64,000 nt of DNA from Amycolatopsis saalfeldensis (GTDB taxonomy: Bacteria > Actinomycetota > Actinomycetes > Mycobacteriales > Pseudonocardiaceae): contig NZ_FOEF01000029.1 of assembly GCF_900110575.1 (NCBI RefSeq), forward strand, positions 1 through 64,000, given 5' to 3'. Numbering within the stretch: the stretch's first letter is position 1; each line of letters opens with the position of its first letter. Shown one piece after another: positions 34,456 through 42,846 of this stretch. The notes under the pieces were generated by a model. That model was not told the DNA's origin, did no database searches, and saw only the letters and a program-made list of their open reading frames with translations. Position numbers and translations under genes: made by a program.

Positions 34456-35391
34456 GTGACCGAGGACGAGGCAGCCCGTCGACGCGCCTACCAGGAGCTG
34501 TACGAGCGGCACCGGCGGCAGCAGCTCGCGCGGATCTCGACCGGCGGTTTCGTCTACATCCACGACCGGGTCGACCCGCAGGCGCAGCTCGCCCGCCGGA
34601 TAGGCGCCGCACTGGTCGAGGCCGGGTTCACCCTCTACGACCGGGTCGCGGAGAACCCACTCGGTGGCGCGATGATCATGCCGCGCACCGACCCCGAGGG
34701 CGGGGCGTACGTGGGCTGGACCATCCCCGACGCGCTCAGCCACGACTCCAGCAGGCCGGCGCTGCGCGCCCACATCACCAGGACGATGAACCAGGCCGTC
34801 CACGACGTCCTGGAGGCCTACGGCTTTGACGTCGGCGAACACCGTCACCCAATGCTGGTCACCTTGGGCCCGGATCCCGAACGTGCCCTGGAGGAAGAGC
34901 TCGACGAGTTCGGCGAGCACGTGGCCGACCTTTGCAACCAGGTTCGCCCCGGCGGCCACATCCCCGGCGAATGGCCCGCCGCCGACCAGATCGCCGTGGC
35001 ACTCGTGCTCCTGCAGCATTGGCACATCCAGGAGATGAATCGCACGCCCCGCGACGCAGCCCGCGAGCTGTTCGACGGGCAGGAAATCAACCCGATGACC
35101 TGGATCGAGTCGATGCGGACTGCGCTCGGGCTACCCACGCGAAGCCTGTGGACCGCGGACTCGATCGCTGGACTCCCCGCCACGGCACTGCGCGTTCGGG
35201 TGGAGGGCCTGGTCGACTTCGAGCCGACCGACGAGGAACTCGCCGCGGTGTGGTCCGACGAGGAGTTCGCGTCCGAGGCCAGGATCTTCGGCTGGGACGA
35301 CGTCGAAGTCCGCGAGCGGCTGCGCGCGCACCTCACCACCCTGGGGTCCCTGCGGGCGCACGGGCGCGACGATTGGCAGGACAAAGCCTGA
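34456..35391 (+). CDS. Hypothetical protein sharing the DQxAVALVL domain
   Basis: A 311-residue protein. Residues 158-226 (LCNQVRPGGHIPGEWPAADQ, then IAVALVLLQHWHIQEMNRTP) match the twin domains of the protein at 21980 in order of W-P, DQ[IL]AVALVL, H-[IL] and W[IL]..[IM]R. The N-terminal 120 residues form a separate alpha/beta region (QLARRIGAALVEAGFTLYDR). GTG 34456 follows GGAAGG. It sits between the coiled-coil gene and the recombinase. Function unknown. Confidence 0.6.
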   Translation: MTEDEAARRRAYQELYERHRRQQLARISTGGFVYIHDRVDPQAQLARRIGAALVEAGFTLYDRVAENPLGGAMIMPRTDPEGGAYVGWTIPDALSHDSSRPALRAHITRTMNQAVHDVLEAYGFDVGEHRHPMLVTLGPDPERALEEELDEFGEHVADLCNQVRPGGHIPGEWPAADQIAVALVLLQHWHIQEMNRTPRDAARELFDGQEINPMTWIESMRTALGLPTRSLWTADSIAGLPATALRVRVEGLVDFEPTDEELAAVWSDEEFASEARIFGWDDVEVRERLRAHLTTLGSLRAHGRDDWQDKA

Positions 35392-35473
35392 CCTGCAGTA
35401 ACCCGGCCCGACGTAGACAGCGAAGTCCCGACGTCCATCGCGAACGTGCACACCAGCCCAGAGGAGGAAGAAC

Positions 35474-36748
35474 GTGAGCACCAGCCTCGTGCTGGCCGAA
35501 CCGGCGTTCGTGCAGGAGTACCCGGAACTGCAGAACGCCGGCGTGCCGGACTGGTTGCCGTTCGCGATGGAGCAGACCGTGAAGTGGCTGACCCTGAGCT
35601 ACGAAGGCAGCCACATCAAAGGCGGCAGCGAGAACACCACCAAGAACTACGCCATCGACCTGGGCGTGCCGCGGGCGATGCAGACCTGGCGCGAACCGGT
35701 CACCGGCAAGCGCGGGCGCCGTTCACCCGGCCCGCTGCCCCAGGCTTTCCTGCGCTGGTGCGCGGCCTTCGACGTCAACCCGTTCACCGACGTCGACGTC
35801 GACCTCGCGCACGCCTGGACGCGGTACGGCCGGTTCTGCGGTGACGCGGATACCACGCTGCACCGCCGTGTCGGCGCGATCAGCGCCTGGTACTCGGCCA
35901 TGCGCCGCCGCGAGCACACCACGATCGTGTTCGCCGACCTGATCACCCGGCAGGACCGCGAAAACCTCGGCATCACCGCCGTTCCGGCCTCGCCGACCGT
36001 GGCCGCGCCGCTGGCGGTGGTGCAGGCGGTGCAGGTCGCCGCGCTGCTGGACCCCTCGCCCATGCGGACCCGCAACCGCGTGATCGCCGAGCTGCTGCCG
36101 GGCACCGGCCTGCGCGCGGCCGAGCTGTGCAACCTGGACATCGACGACCTGCACCGTTCCGGCCCCGGTGGCGTCCCCGCGCTCTACGTGCGCGGCAAGG
36201 GCGGCAAGTACCGCTGGGTCGGGCTCGACGACCACCAGCTCGCGCTCATCGACGACTACCTGCTCGACCGGGTTCCCTCGGATACCGGCACCGACGTCAC
36301 CCTCGCCGGACAGGTCAGCAACCGGCCCGCCGTCGCGCAGCCGCTGCTCACCTCAATCAACGGGCGGCGGCTGTCGACGCAGGCGGTCACCTACGTCCTC
36401 AACCGGCTCGGCGGCCTGCTCGATCCCACTTCCGATCACCCCATCGTCGCCGAGGCCGCGCTCGTCCTGGCCAATGCTGGTCGGCTGCACCCGCACCAGC
36501 TCCGGCACGCCCACGCCCAGGAGGCCGACGACGCCGGCGCCTCGCTCAACCAGATCCGCCTGCAGCTTGGACACGCCTCGCTGGCCACAACACAGCTCTA
36601 CCTCGACAACAGCACCAACCTGCGCAAATCCACCTCCGTGGTGGTCTCCCGGCTCATCCGCGAAGGCGTCGACCTCAGCACGCTTCCCACCGACGGCATT
36701 AGGCTCCGCGACCTCCCCGAACTCGAGGACGAGACGGAACACTCCTGA
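35474..36748 (+). CDS. Tyrosine recombinase / integrase
   Basis: A 424-residue site-specific recombinase with the complete catalytic set: R214 (TGLRAAEL), K242 (RGKGGKYR), H341 and R344 (HPHQLRHAHA), H367 (LGHASLATTQLY) and nucleophile Y376. The N-terminal SAM-like DNA-binding region covers about residues 25-160. GTG 35474 is preceded by GAGGAGGAAG. A cluster of ACTGAAATC repeats begins 23 bases after the stop and could be its recombination site. It may integrate the element, resolve dimers or move the gene at 36946. Confidence 0.9.
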   Translation: MSTSLVLAEPAFVQEYPELQNAGVPDWLPFAMEQTVKWLTLSYEGSHIKGGSENTTKNYAIDLGVPRAMQTWREPVTGKRGRRSPGPLPQAFLRWCAAFDVNPFTDVDVDLAHAWTRYGRFCGDADTTLHRRVGAISAWYSAMRRREHTTIVFADLITRQDRENLGITAVPASPTVAAPLAVVQAVQVAALLDPSPMRTRNRVIAELLPGTGLRAAELCNLDIDDLHRSGPGGVPALYVRGKGGKYRWVGLDDHQLALIDDYLLDRVPSDTGTDVTLAGQVSNRPAVAQPLLTSINGRRLSTQAVTYVLNRLGGLLDPTSDHPIVAEAALVLANAGRLHPHQLRHAHAQEADDAGASLNQIRLQLGHASLATTQLYLDNSTNLRKSTSVVVSRLIREGVDLSTLPTDGIRLRDLPELEDETEHS

Positions 36749-36760
36749 CGATGTGCTGCG

Positions 36761-36858
36761 CGCCACCGAGGATTTCAGTAGCCGGGGCCCCGTGACCTGG
36801 GCACTGAAATCATCCGGGCACTCTCCGTCCCGCCGTGGGTGCTGGCGAAGACTTCAGT
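36761..36858. repeat. ACTGAAATC repeat cluster, left side
   Basis: Three imperfect copies: minus-strand ACTGAAATCCTCGGTGG ending at 36779, plus-strand ACTGAAATCATCCGGGCAC from 36803, and minus-strand ACTGAAGTCTTCGCCAGCAC ending at 36858. They resemble the two copies at 37527-37565 and flank the gene at 36946. Confidence 0.6.
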
Positions 36859-36945
36859 ACGGCAGCAGTCAGAGACCCGAGCCTGTCGGAGGTCAGCGCT
36901 AGCATCTGGCTCAGTAGCCCACACGAGCACAGCCGAGGACCACGA

Positions 36946-37506
36946 ATGATCACTGAGGTCGACTTCGACATTCCGCTAGAGATCGCGGAGCGTCTAGCCG
37001 CCGGCGAACTGATCCGCTGGGGCGGCGTGGTGCGTAACCCCGCAGGACGCCTCGTGGCCCACCTCAAGGAGATCTCGGCTTCCAAGCCGAACGAGGATGT
37101 GGTTGAAGCGGCAGCCTGGATGCTCAAGAAGCCAGTCGTCATCGCGGGGCTCGCCACGCTGACTGTCGTCGGGACGGCCACTGCAGCCGTCGCGATCGTC
37201 CGCAAGCGGAAGCGGGCGCAACCGGAGTGCGTCAAGAACTACAACGACTCACTTCGCACCTACATCGAGGCTGTCCGCAACCAGAGCCTCGATGCCGAGA
37301 TCATCGACCGCCTCATCGCCGATCTTGGTGCTGTTAAGGCGTACTCCGAGAACGGCAACATCACGGTCGACTTCTCTGTGGAGCAGTCCGACTCGATCGA
37401 TCTGGATGAGTTTCCGGAGTCGACCCCGACTTCGACGGACGCTCCCGTCGTGGACCTGCGTCGCTACCTTGAGGTCCAGCGGAAGCTTTTCAACGACGCA
37501 GCCTGA
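36946..37506 (+). CDS. Membrane-anchored hypothetical protein flanked by repeats
   Basis: A 186-residue protein: a soluble N-terminal part (DFDIPLEIAERLAAGELIRWGG...), one membrane segment (VVIAGLATLTVVGTATAAVA), a basic stretch KRKRAQ and a soluble, acidic C-terminal domain. ATG 36946 follows GAGGA. It lies between inverted ACTGAAATC-type repeats right after the recombinase gene, as if carried as a small cassette. No family is recognised with confidence. Confidence 0.6.
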   Translation: MITEVDFDIPLEIAERLAAGELIRWGGVVRNPAGRLVAHLKEISASKPNEDVVEAAAWMLKKPVVIAGLATLTVVGTATAAVAIVRKRKRAQPECVKNYNDSLRTYIEAVRNQSLDAEIIDRLIADLGAVKAYSENGNITVDFSVEQSDSIDLDEFPESTPTSTDAPVVDLRRYLEVQRKLFNDAA

Positions 37507-37526
37507 TCGACTCAGCGCCAGGCCCC

Positions 37527-37572
37527 ACTGAAATCTTGGGTGCCGGACTGAAATCTTCGGTGGGCACCCGAC
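37527..37572 (+). repeat. ACTGAAATC repeat cluster, right side
   Basis: Two direct copies, ACTGAAATCTTGGGTGCCG (37527) and ACTGAAATCTTCGGTGGGC (37547), 20 bases apart. GGGTGCC and GGCACCC within them also form an inverted repeat. The second copy is nearly identical, in inverted orientation, to the one ending at 36779. Confidence 0.6.
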
Positions 37573-37609
37573 ACGGTGGCTGCCGAGACCCCCATCGCTG
37601 CTGCCACAA

Positions 37610-37630
37610 GGTGGCAATCAGATTGCCACC
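37610..37630. promoter_or_regulatory. 21-base palindrome
   Basis: GGTGGCAATC-A-GATTGCCACC is a perfect inverted repeat around one central base, in the gap between the repeat cluster and leader element j. It could be an operator or terminator hairpin. Confidence 0.5.
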
Positions 37631-37688
37631 CATGCCGACCTGGGATTTGGTGGTGGGCGCGGCGACCGGAGCCGAGCGCAGCAGACCC

Positions 37689-37754
37689 GGTGGCCGGCGG
37701 CAAGGCGCCCGCTGCCGCGGGCGGCGCACGCGCCAAGCCTGGCCGCCGGCCACC
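37689..37754 (+). promoter_or_regulatory. Three-way-junction leader element (copy j)
   Basis: GGTGGCCGGCGGC (37689-37701) pairs with GCCGCCGGCCACC (37742-37754), 13 base pairs. AGGC (37703-37706) pairs with GCCT (37737-37740). The two inner hairpins are CCCGC-TGCC-GCGGG and GGCGC-AC-GCGCC. It ends 82 bases before ATG 37837. Same plan as copies a, b and c with different helix sequences. Confidence 0.65.
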
Positions 37755-37836
37755 AGCGCCCGCTGCTCAGGTCCCCGGGCGCACCCGCCCAGCCACACTT
37801 CATCCAGCACCGGCACGCACCATGGAGGGAAAGCCG

Positions 37837-38436
37837 ATGTCCAGCCCACAGCCCGACGACGACGGCACCCAGCTCGAGTTCACCCGCACCGTCGATCTCG
37901 ACGACAGCCGCTACGTCCTGACCGCAAGCACTGACACGACCGCGGCCGACACCCTCATCATCGAGGTGCTCGGTGCCGGACCGGACGCCGAGGTCAGCAT
38001 CGAAGGCCGGCTCACCGTGCGCTCCAGCGCGCTGGAGCACCTCGGGCCCATGTTTAGCGAGGTTTTCCCAGTTGACCAGCCGGCGAAGGTGCGCAAGCCG
38101 CGCCGGCGCGGCTACGGCAAACCCACCAGGTCCTACCAGCCCTGGACCGATGAGCTCAAGGCGACACTGCACGCTGCGTGGATGGTCGCCGACCCTGCGG
38201 CCCCGCCCCAGAAGATCGTCGACGGTATCGCCGAGGCCCTCGGCACGACGCCGGATACGGTCAAGGACAAGTTCGGAACGCCCGAGGCAACCCGGGAGCC
38301 CGCGAAGGTCATTGCCGTCATCGCTGGGCTGATGCAGCGCACCGACGGTGCGATCTCCAACCAGCTGCCCCGCCAGGACCTCGATCCGGAGCGACCCGGC
38401 CACCCGGCCCAGCAACACGAGGAAGTAGAGACGTGA
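37837..38436 (+). CDS. Hypothetical protein with SANT-like segment
   Basis: A 199-residue protein with a beta-rich first half (LEFTRTVDLDDSRYVLTAS...) and a basic linker (KVRKPRRRGYGKPTR). A helical segment YQPWTDELKATLHAAW begins at residue 100, followed by IAEALGTTPDTVKDKFG, like a Myb/SANT helix-turn-helix. ATG 37837 has GGAGGG at ideal spacing. Its stop overlaps the next start (GTGA), so the two are coupled. It carries leader element j. Confidence 0.6.
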   Translation: MSSPQPDDDGTQLEFTRTVDLDDSRYVLTASTDTTAADTLIIEVLGAGPDAEVSIEGRLTVRSSALEHLGPMFSEVFPVDQPAKVRKPRRRGYGKPTRSYQPWTDELKATLHAAWMVADPAAPPQKIVDGIAEALGTTPDTVKDKFGTPEATREPAKVIAVIAGLMQRTDGAISNQLPRQDLDPERPGHPAQQHEEVET

Positions 38437-39023
38437 CAACCGGATCTAGCGCCCACCGCTCCGAGTTGGTCGCCCTGCTGCCGCAGCTGCGCCAGCAGCT
38501 CACGCAGCTGCTGGCGACGCTGGACAGCGCACGCACCACGGCCGAAGTCGGTGAGCTGGGGGAGCGGGCGCCTGAAGCGGACGCGATCAGCCAAGCCCTG
38601 ACCGCCGCCAGGTGGACGCTCGACGCGCTCGATCCCGCCGCGACTCCGAAACAGCGCGCCGACAACCTGACCGAAGCCGCGGTCCGCTGCGGGTACGTCA
38701 TCACCGCGGCACACCGGCGTCTGGCCGAGCTGCAGACCCCGGCGGACATCGCCGCCCAGGAAGAGGAACGCCGGATGGGCGCCCTTGAGTTGGGCGAGCT
38801 GCTGATCAACCAGGCCGATCTGATCGTGTCGCAGTTCGATGACGACGACGCTGAGACCCGCCACCGCGTCACCATCAGGATCGCTGACGACGGCCGCCTC
38901 GCCTGGGAGAGTGACACCCTTGCGCTGCGTACTCCGTCGAGCCATGACCAGCTCGCCCTCACCGCTACCTTGATTACGCAGGCCGAAGCGCTGCACAAAG
39001 CGTCATCGCAGCCAGCTGGATAA
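38433..39023 (+). CDS. Hypothetical helical protein
   Basis: A 196-residue protein starting at GTG 38433 inside the previous stop. The N-terminal region is Leu/Gln-rich helix (ELVALLPQLRQQLTQLLATL). Later segments include AHRRLAELQTPADIAAQEEE and a beta-like HRVTIRIADDGRLAW. No motif is recognised. Coupling suggests it works with the SANT-like protein. Confidence 0.55.
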   Translation: MTTGSSAHRSELVALLPQLRQQLTQLLATLDSARTTAEVGELGERAPEADAISQALTAARWTLDALDPAATPKQRADNLTEAAVRCGYVITAAHRRLAELQTPADIAAQEEERRMGALELGELLINQADLIVSQFDDDDAETRHRVTIRIADDGRLAWESDTLALRTPSSHDQLALTATLITQAEALHKASSQPAG

Positions 39024-39265
39024 GCAGCCCGACGTCCGGCACCAGGACGGCGCCGACTCGGTTCCGGCTCACGGCGTCCGGCTATCGCTTCGCGACCGCG
39101 ACCGCGGCCGGCGTCGACCGGCCTCGTGGGCGCTGTGGGCGACTGGACCGTGGTGGCGATGAATGCGGAGCGCCGCCGAGCAGGATGCGCGGCCGGTCCG
39201 GCTCGCTGAGCTGAAGCCCTGTTGCTCAGGCTCCGTCCAGCCAGGCTTGGCGATGCGACGGACAA

Positions 39266-39287
39266 ATTTAGTCGATATCGTTTAAAT
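39266..39287. promoter_or_regulatory. Palindromic site 1 (ATTTAGTCGATATCG...)
   Basis: ATTTA-GT-CGATATCG-TT-TAAAT is an interrupted palindrome ending one base before GTG 39288. A nearly identical site lies at 40437-40462, after that gene, so the pair brackets the ribbon-helix-helix-like gene. Operator or centromere (parS-like) function is inferred. Confidence 0.6.
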
Positions 39288-40400
39288 GTGACATCCAAGA
39301 CCTTCGTGCCGTTCGTCGACCAAGGCGAAGCCCTGCGCGAGCTCATGCGCGCCGAGCAGATCCGGGTGAGCCAGTGGAAGGCGCCACGCAAGCGAGAAGC
39401 CAGCAAGATCGAGAACCCGACCGAGCGCGCGATGCTGCGGGCCCAGCAGAAGAAGGATTTCGAGGAGGAGGTCAAGGCCGGCAGGCTGATCACCACGCGC
39501 GACACACTGATCGGACCCGCCGTCAAAGCCGAACTCGACGCCCGCGGCTGGACCGGACCCTATGATCCAGTGCCGCCACTCGGCCGCGGCGGCGGTCGAC
39601 GCTGGGGCTCGACCAACATCCACGGCGACAAGCGGCACCAGATCAGCGTTCGGCTCGACGACGACCTGCACGAGCGTCTCGAAGCAGCCTGCTTTCATGA
39701 AACGGCAGACCTGGTCAACCAGCTCGAGGCCTTCTACGGCAACTTCGGCGATTCGTCCCACCTGCCTGACGCCCGGCCCGGTGAGGAGCCCACGGCACTC
39801 GCCGCCCGCTACCGGGACCAGTTGCGCTCCGAGATCATCACCACCGGTGACATTATGCGCGCCGCGATCGACCGAGTCATCGGCGTCATCCCGGCCGTCG
39901 TCAACGTCACGCAGGACCAGTACGTCGCTCTGCACGTGGTCCTCTTCGCGGAAAAAGAACGCGCACGCCGCTGGTGGCGCCCGCGAAACAAGACGATGAA
40001 ACGCATGACGGACCCACAGGAACGCAAGCGGGCTCGCGATGGACACGAGGCCGCGTTCACCGCGGCCGTGAACGCCGGCGAACTCATCGTCACCATGGAC
40101 GGCCTGCTCACAGCTGCGGTTCATGCCGAGCTTGAGAGCCGTGGCTGGACCGAGAAGTACAAGCCACTGCCACCCGAGGCTGCGCGCACGGCAGGGCAGA
40201 ATGCGCCTCGGCCGCCCGACGCGGACCAAAACGAAGCTCGCGATCACCAAGTCCGTCTGCGCCTGGCAGGACCGTTCGGTATCCACCTTGAGCGAGCCTG
40301 CTACTGGGAAAGCACGAAAGCAGGGCACACGGTGACACCGGCCGACGTCCTTGCCGACGCAGTCGCCCTCCTCGCCGCCACCGGTTTGTCGGACACCTAA
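39288..40400 (+). CDS. Duplicated ribbon-helix-helix-like protein, candidate centromere binder
   Basis: The 370-residue protein is a tandem duplication. Unit 1 (about 31-145) and unit 2 (about 232-345) share P-x-E-R..., AG[RE]LI.T.D.L..A..AEL..RGWT..Y.P.PP, and then HQ[IV].[VL]RL. Unit 1 has HQISVRLDDDLHERLEAACF, a good ribbon-helix-helix signature; unit 2 has a degraded version. It starts at GTG 39288 with no ribosome binding site, directly after palindromic site 1. Flanking sites and a downstream ParA-like ATPase suggest a partition role. Confidence 0.6.
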   Translation: MTSKTFVPFVDQGEALRELMRAEQIRVSQWKAPRKREASKIENPTERAMLRAQQKKDFEEEVKAGRLITTRDTLIGPAVKAELDARGWTGPYDPVPPLGRGGGRRWGSTNIHGDKRHQISVRLDDDLHERLEAACFHETADLVNQLEAFYGNFGDSSHLPDARPGEEPTALAARYRDQLRSEIITTGDIMRAAIDRVIGVIPAVVNVTQDQYVALHVVLFAEKERARRWWRPRNKTMKRMTDPQERKRARDGHEAAFTAAVNAGELIVTMDGLLTAAVHAELESRGWTEKYKPLPPEAARTAGQNAPRPPDADQNEARDHQVRLRLAGPFGIHLERACYWESTKAGHTVTPADVLADAVALLAATGLSDT

Positions 40401-40436
40401 CCTGCACGAACCTGGCGAACCTCGGCCATCGAACAC

Positions 40437-40462
40437 TTATTTAGTCGATATCGATTAAATAA
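40437..40462. promoter_or_regulatory. Palindromic site 2
   Basis: TTATTTAGTCGATATCG followed by ATTAAATAA, a 26-base palindrome with one mismatched pair. It shares 21 of 22 central bases with site 1 (39266-39287) and lies between the ribbon-helix-helix-like gene and the ParA-like gene. Confidence 0.65.
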
Positions 40463-40592
40463 TCCCGTTCTACCTGCTCAAGCGCCACAGGAAGAGCCTG
40501 AAGCGCTTTGCGCCGCAGCTGCCCTTGTCCCGGACGAAGGTGACGGTGCTCGGACCCTAGAGGCGGAGGCAGCAGCGGGGGTTCGGAGGTAC

Positions 40593-40763
40593 ATGGCCTA
40601 TCGCCTTGCCGGTGATGTCTCGCGGCCGTGGGTATGCTGTCGTCGCAGGCCGGACGGCGGCCCTGCTGGCGCGGTATCCCCGGCATTGGATGCTGCATTC
40701 GGGCTGGCAGAACTAGCTGAAGCTCGCCGTGCACGTGTGGGTTTTCTATTTGTCGGTGCGTGA
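40593..40763 (+). CDS. Possible 56-residue protein
   Basis: A short frame (AYRLAGDVSRPWVCCRRRPD...LAELAEARRARVGFLFVGA) in the gap before the ParA-like gene. GGAGG is only 3 bases from the ATG. The frame stays open back through palindromic site 2, but no earlier start exists. The rest of the gap from 40463 to 40812 shows no other feature. Confidence 0.3.
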   Translation: MAYRLAGDVSRPWVCCRRRPDGGPAGAVSPALDAAFGLAELAEARRARVGFLFVGA

Positions 40764-40812
40764 CTTCGACACGACCGAGCCGGGCGGGGTGTGTCGAGGA
40801 AAGGCGTCGGCC

Positions 40813-42807
40813 ATGGCCGTTCAGCGGCGTTTGTTTGATCTTCCTGCCAAGCGCAGGGTTTACACAGGGGAAGCACACCAGCTCGCGCGTCAACGCGTAG
40901 TGGAGCAGCACCAGCACGGCGGCGGTCCGCTTGTTCCGGCCGCGGCGACCACGGGACAAGCGACGATCGAGGCCGTTGTGCTTGCCGGTCTGGCCCTCCA
41001 CATTGGCAGGCACCGACCCGCGCAGCTCGGCGGCGTCTACGCCATCCGCAGTGTCTCGCCGACCATCACCAGTATCGACCTCGACCTGACCGAGGACGGG
41101 ATTTCCCTGCTGGCCGAGGCGATCCTGCCCCGCACGATCCCCGGCGGCGGCGAGACAAGCGGGGAGGACCGGCTGATCGGCGTGCCGGGGCTGCGCTTTA
41201 CCGCGCTGTCGCGGGGTCGAGTCCGGCTGTACCGGCTCGACGGCGGTGGCGAGATTGTCCTCACCCGGGCGGGGCAGAGGTGGCGTCGAGCCTGCATGGA
41301 CCTTGCTGCGCAACAGCCTGCGGGAGCGTCGGCGTGCTGGTTGGCCACCGAACGCGCCGACGCGGAGTACCAGGACGCGCTGACACCGTGGCTGATCGCC
41401 AGGTGGAGCAGCATGCTGCGCCGCATCGCGCTGTGGCGGGACGCGGACACCGTCGACTTCGCCGCCCAGCTGCCCGAGCCGGAGTTCCTGGCAGGTCCCT
41501 ATGCCGAGCTGATGGCCTCCGCTGGGCTGGGAGCGCGGCGCGGAATCACCGTGGCGTGCCTGGCCCGCCGAGGAGGACTCGGACGCTCGACGATGCTGCT
41601 GGAGGTGGCCGCGGCGTGGGCAAGGCAGGGCAAGCGGGTGTTGCTGGCTGACCTGGACCCTCAGCGCTCGCTTGAGAACGCGGTGAAAGGCCAGGCATTG
41701 GACGGCGGAACGACGCCGTGGGCGGCCGGCGGTGGGGAACGGATACTCCACCGTGGCGACAACGATGGTGAACTGCGGCTGCTCACCGGGCTGGTAGGCA
41801 CCAGCGTCGAGTATCAGCGCCGAGCGTTGGAGGCGGCGCAGGCCCACGCTGACTTGATTCTGCTCGACACCGCTCCCATCGGCGCAGGCCCAGAGGTCCG
41901 GTTCGCGGCTGGGTTCGCCGACGTCGCGATCACCTGTGTCCGCATCTATGGTGATCTGTTCGGATGGACCGAGACCGTGTACTCCGATCGTTACTGGCCC
42001 ATCCACCAACGTCGGCAACGTCGCACGGCGATGATGAACTGGCTGGACGACGCCTACGACGTGTACGTGGAGATCGGCATGGATGCTGGCCCCGAACCTG
42101 TCGCACCGACTGCCCTGCTGGATGACGCCGTCGTGCAGGCGCGCACGACCGGCACGCCCCTGGCCGACACGCTGTGGGACCTGCATCCGCACAGGGACAC
42201 CGACGTCGAGGTGCTGGCGCGGCCGGGCGATGACGGTGCCAATTGGTCGGGCGTCGAGGATGCGGACGACGGTCTCACGCGGGTGGGCCCATGGATCGAG
42301 GCGCAGCGCGAACCGTTTCTGACCGCGGTCGGCACCCTGGGCCGGGAGCTGTTCGGCATGGAGTGGGATCCGGCCGGATGGATCGAGCACCAGCGCGCCC
42401 CGCTTGAGGGGCCCGAACAGCCAGGGATCGAAGCCGCAGACGATCCAGAGGCCCCACGGCCCGGCGACATCACTCACGTATACCGGTCCTATGAGGACGA
42501 AACGGCGATCGCGAACGTCAACACCAGCCTTGTCCGCGATGGACTCGATCCCTCATCCGCCGCAGGGAGAGTCATCGCGGCCGTCCCCATCTTCGACCAA
42601 GAACTGCCCCCTGAGGCCCTGGAGCACTGCGCGCGCCTGGCCAGTTCCTTCGTCTACCCGGTTCTGGACACGGGTCTTTCATGGAGCCAGGTGATGGGCA
42701 TGATGTGGGACCACGGCATGCCGCTCACCCTGACCCACCCCGATCACCCCGCGGCGAGGGAAGTGACCGCCACAGCGGATCGACTATTCGAGCGGATCAC
42801 CCGTTGA
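40813..42807 (+). CDS. ParA/MinD-like ATPase, large, with arginine-substituted P-loop
   Basis: The 664-residue protein has a ParA-type core in the middle: ARRGGLGRST (residues 251-260) at the deviant Walker A position, LLADLDPQRSL (A' motif) and LILLDTAP (Walker B). Both lysines of KGGxGKST are Arg here. An N-terminal 230-residue domain and a C-terminal 300-residue domain are extra to normal ParA. ATG 40813 has GAGGAAAGG upstream. It follows palindromic site 2 and the ribbon-helix-helix-like gene, so a partition or positioning role is likely; ATPase activity needs testing. Confidence 0.65.
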   Translation: MAVQRRLFDLPAKRRVYTGEAHQLARQRVVEQHQHGGGPLVPAAATTGQATIEAVVLAGLALHIGRHRPAQLGGVYAIRSVSPTITSIDLDLTEDGISLLAEAILPRTIPGGGETSGEDRLIGVPGLRFTALSRGRVRLYRLDGGGEIVLTRAGQRWRRACMDLAAQQPAGASACWLATERADAEYQDALTPWLIARWSSMLRRIALWRDADTVDFAAQLPEPEFLAGPYAELMASAGLGARRGITVACLARRGGLGRSTMLLEVAAAWARQGKRVLLADLDPQRSLENAVKGQALDGGTTPWAAGGGERILHRGDNDGELRLLTGLVGTSVEYQRRALEAAQAHADLILLDTAPIGAGPEVRFAAGFADVAITCVRIYGDLFGWTETVYSDRYWPIHQRRQRRTAMMNWLDDAYDVYVEIGMDAGPEPVAPTALLDDAVVQARTTGTPLADTLWDLHPHRDTDVEVLARPGDDGANWSGVEDADDGLTRVGPWIEAQREPFLTAVGTLGRELFGMEWDPAGWIEHQRAPLEGPEQPGIEAADDPEAPRPGDITHVYRSYEDETAIANVNTSLVRDGLDPSSAAGRVIAAVPIFDQELPPEALEHCARLASSFVYPVLDTGLSWSQVMGMMWDHGMPLTLTHPDHPAAREVTATADRLFERITR

Positions 42808-42812
42808 TCATG

Positions 42813-42846
42813 GTGGTGCCGCGCGGAACGCTGGGCGCGGCACCAC
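42813..42846 (+). terminator. Terminator after the ParA-like gene
   Basis: GTGGTGCCGCGC (42813-42824) and GCGCGGCACCAC (42835-42846) form a perfect 12-base-pair stem with a 10-base loop, starting 6 bases after the stop codon. Confidence 0.75.

Noticed and set aside
40441..42477. A 678-codon open frame on the minus strand opposite the ParA-like gene
   Set aside because: It is a mirror of the high-GC plus-strand gene; composition is Arg/Pro/Gln-rich and repetitive, with no domain, whereas the plus frame has ParA motifs.
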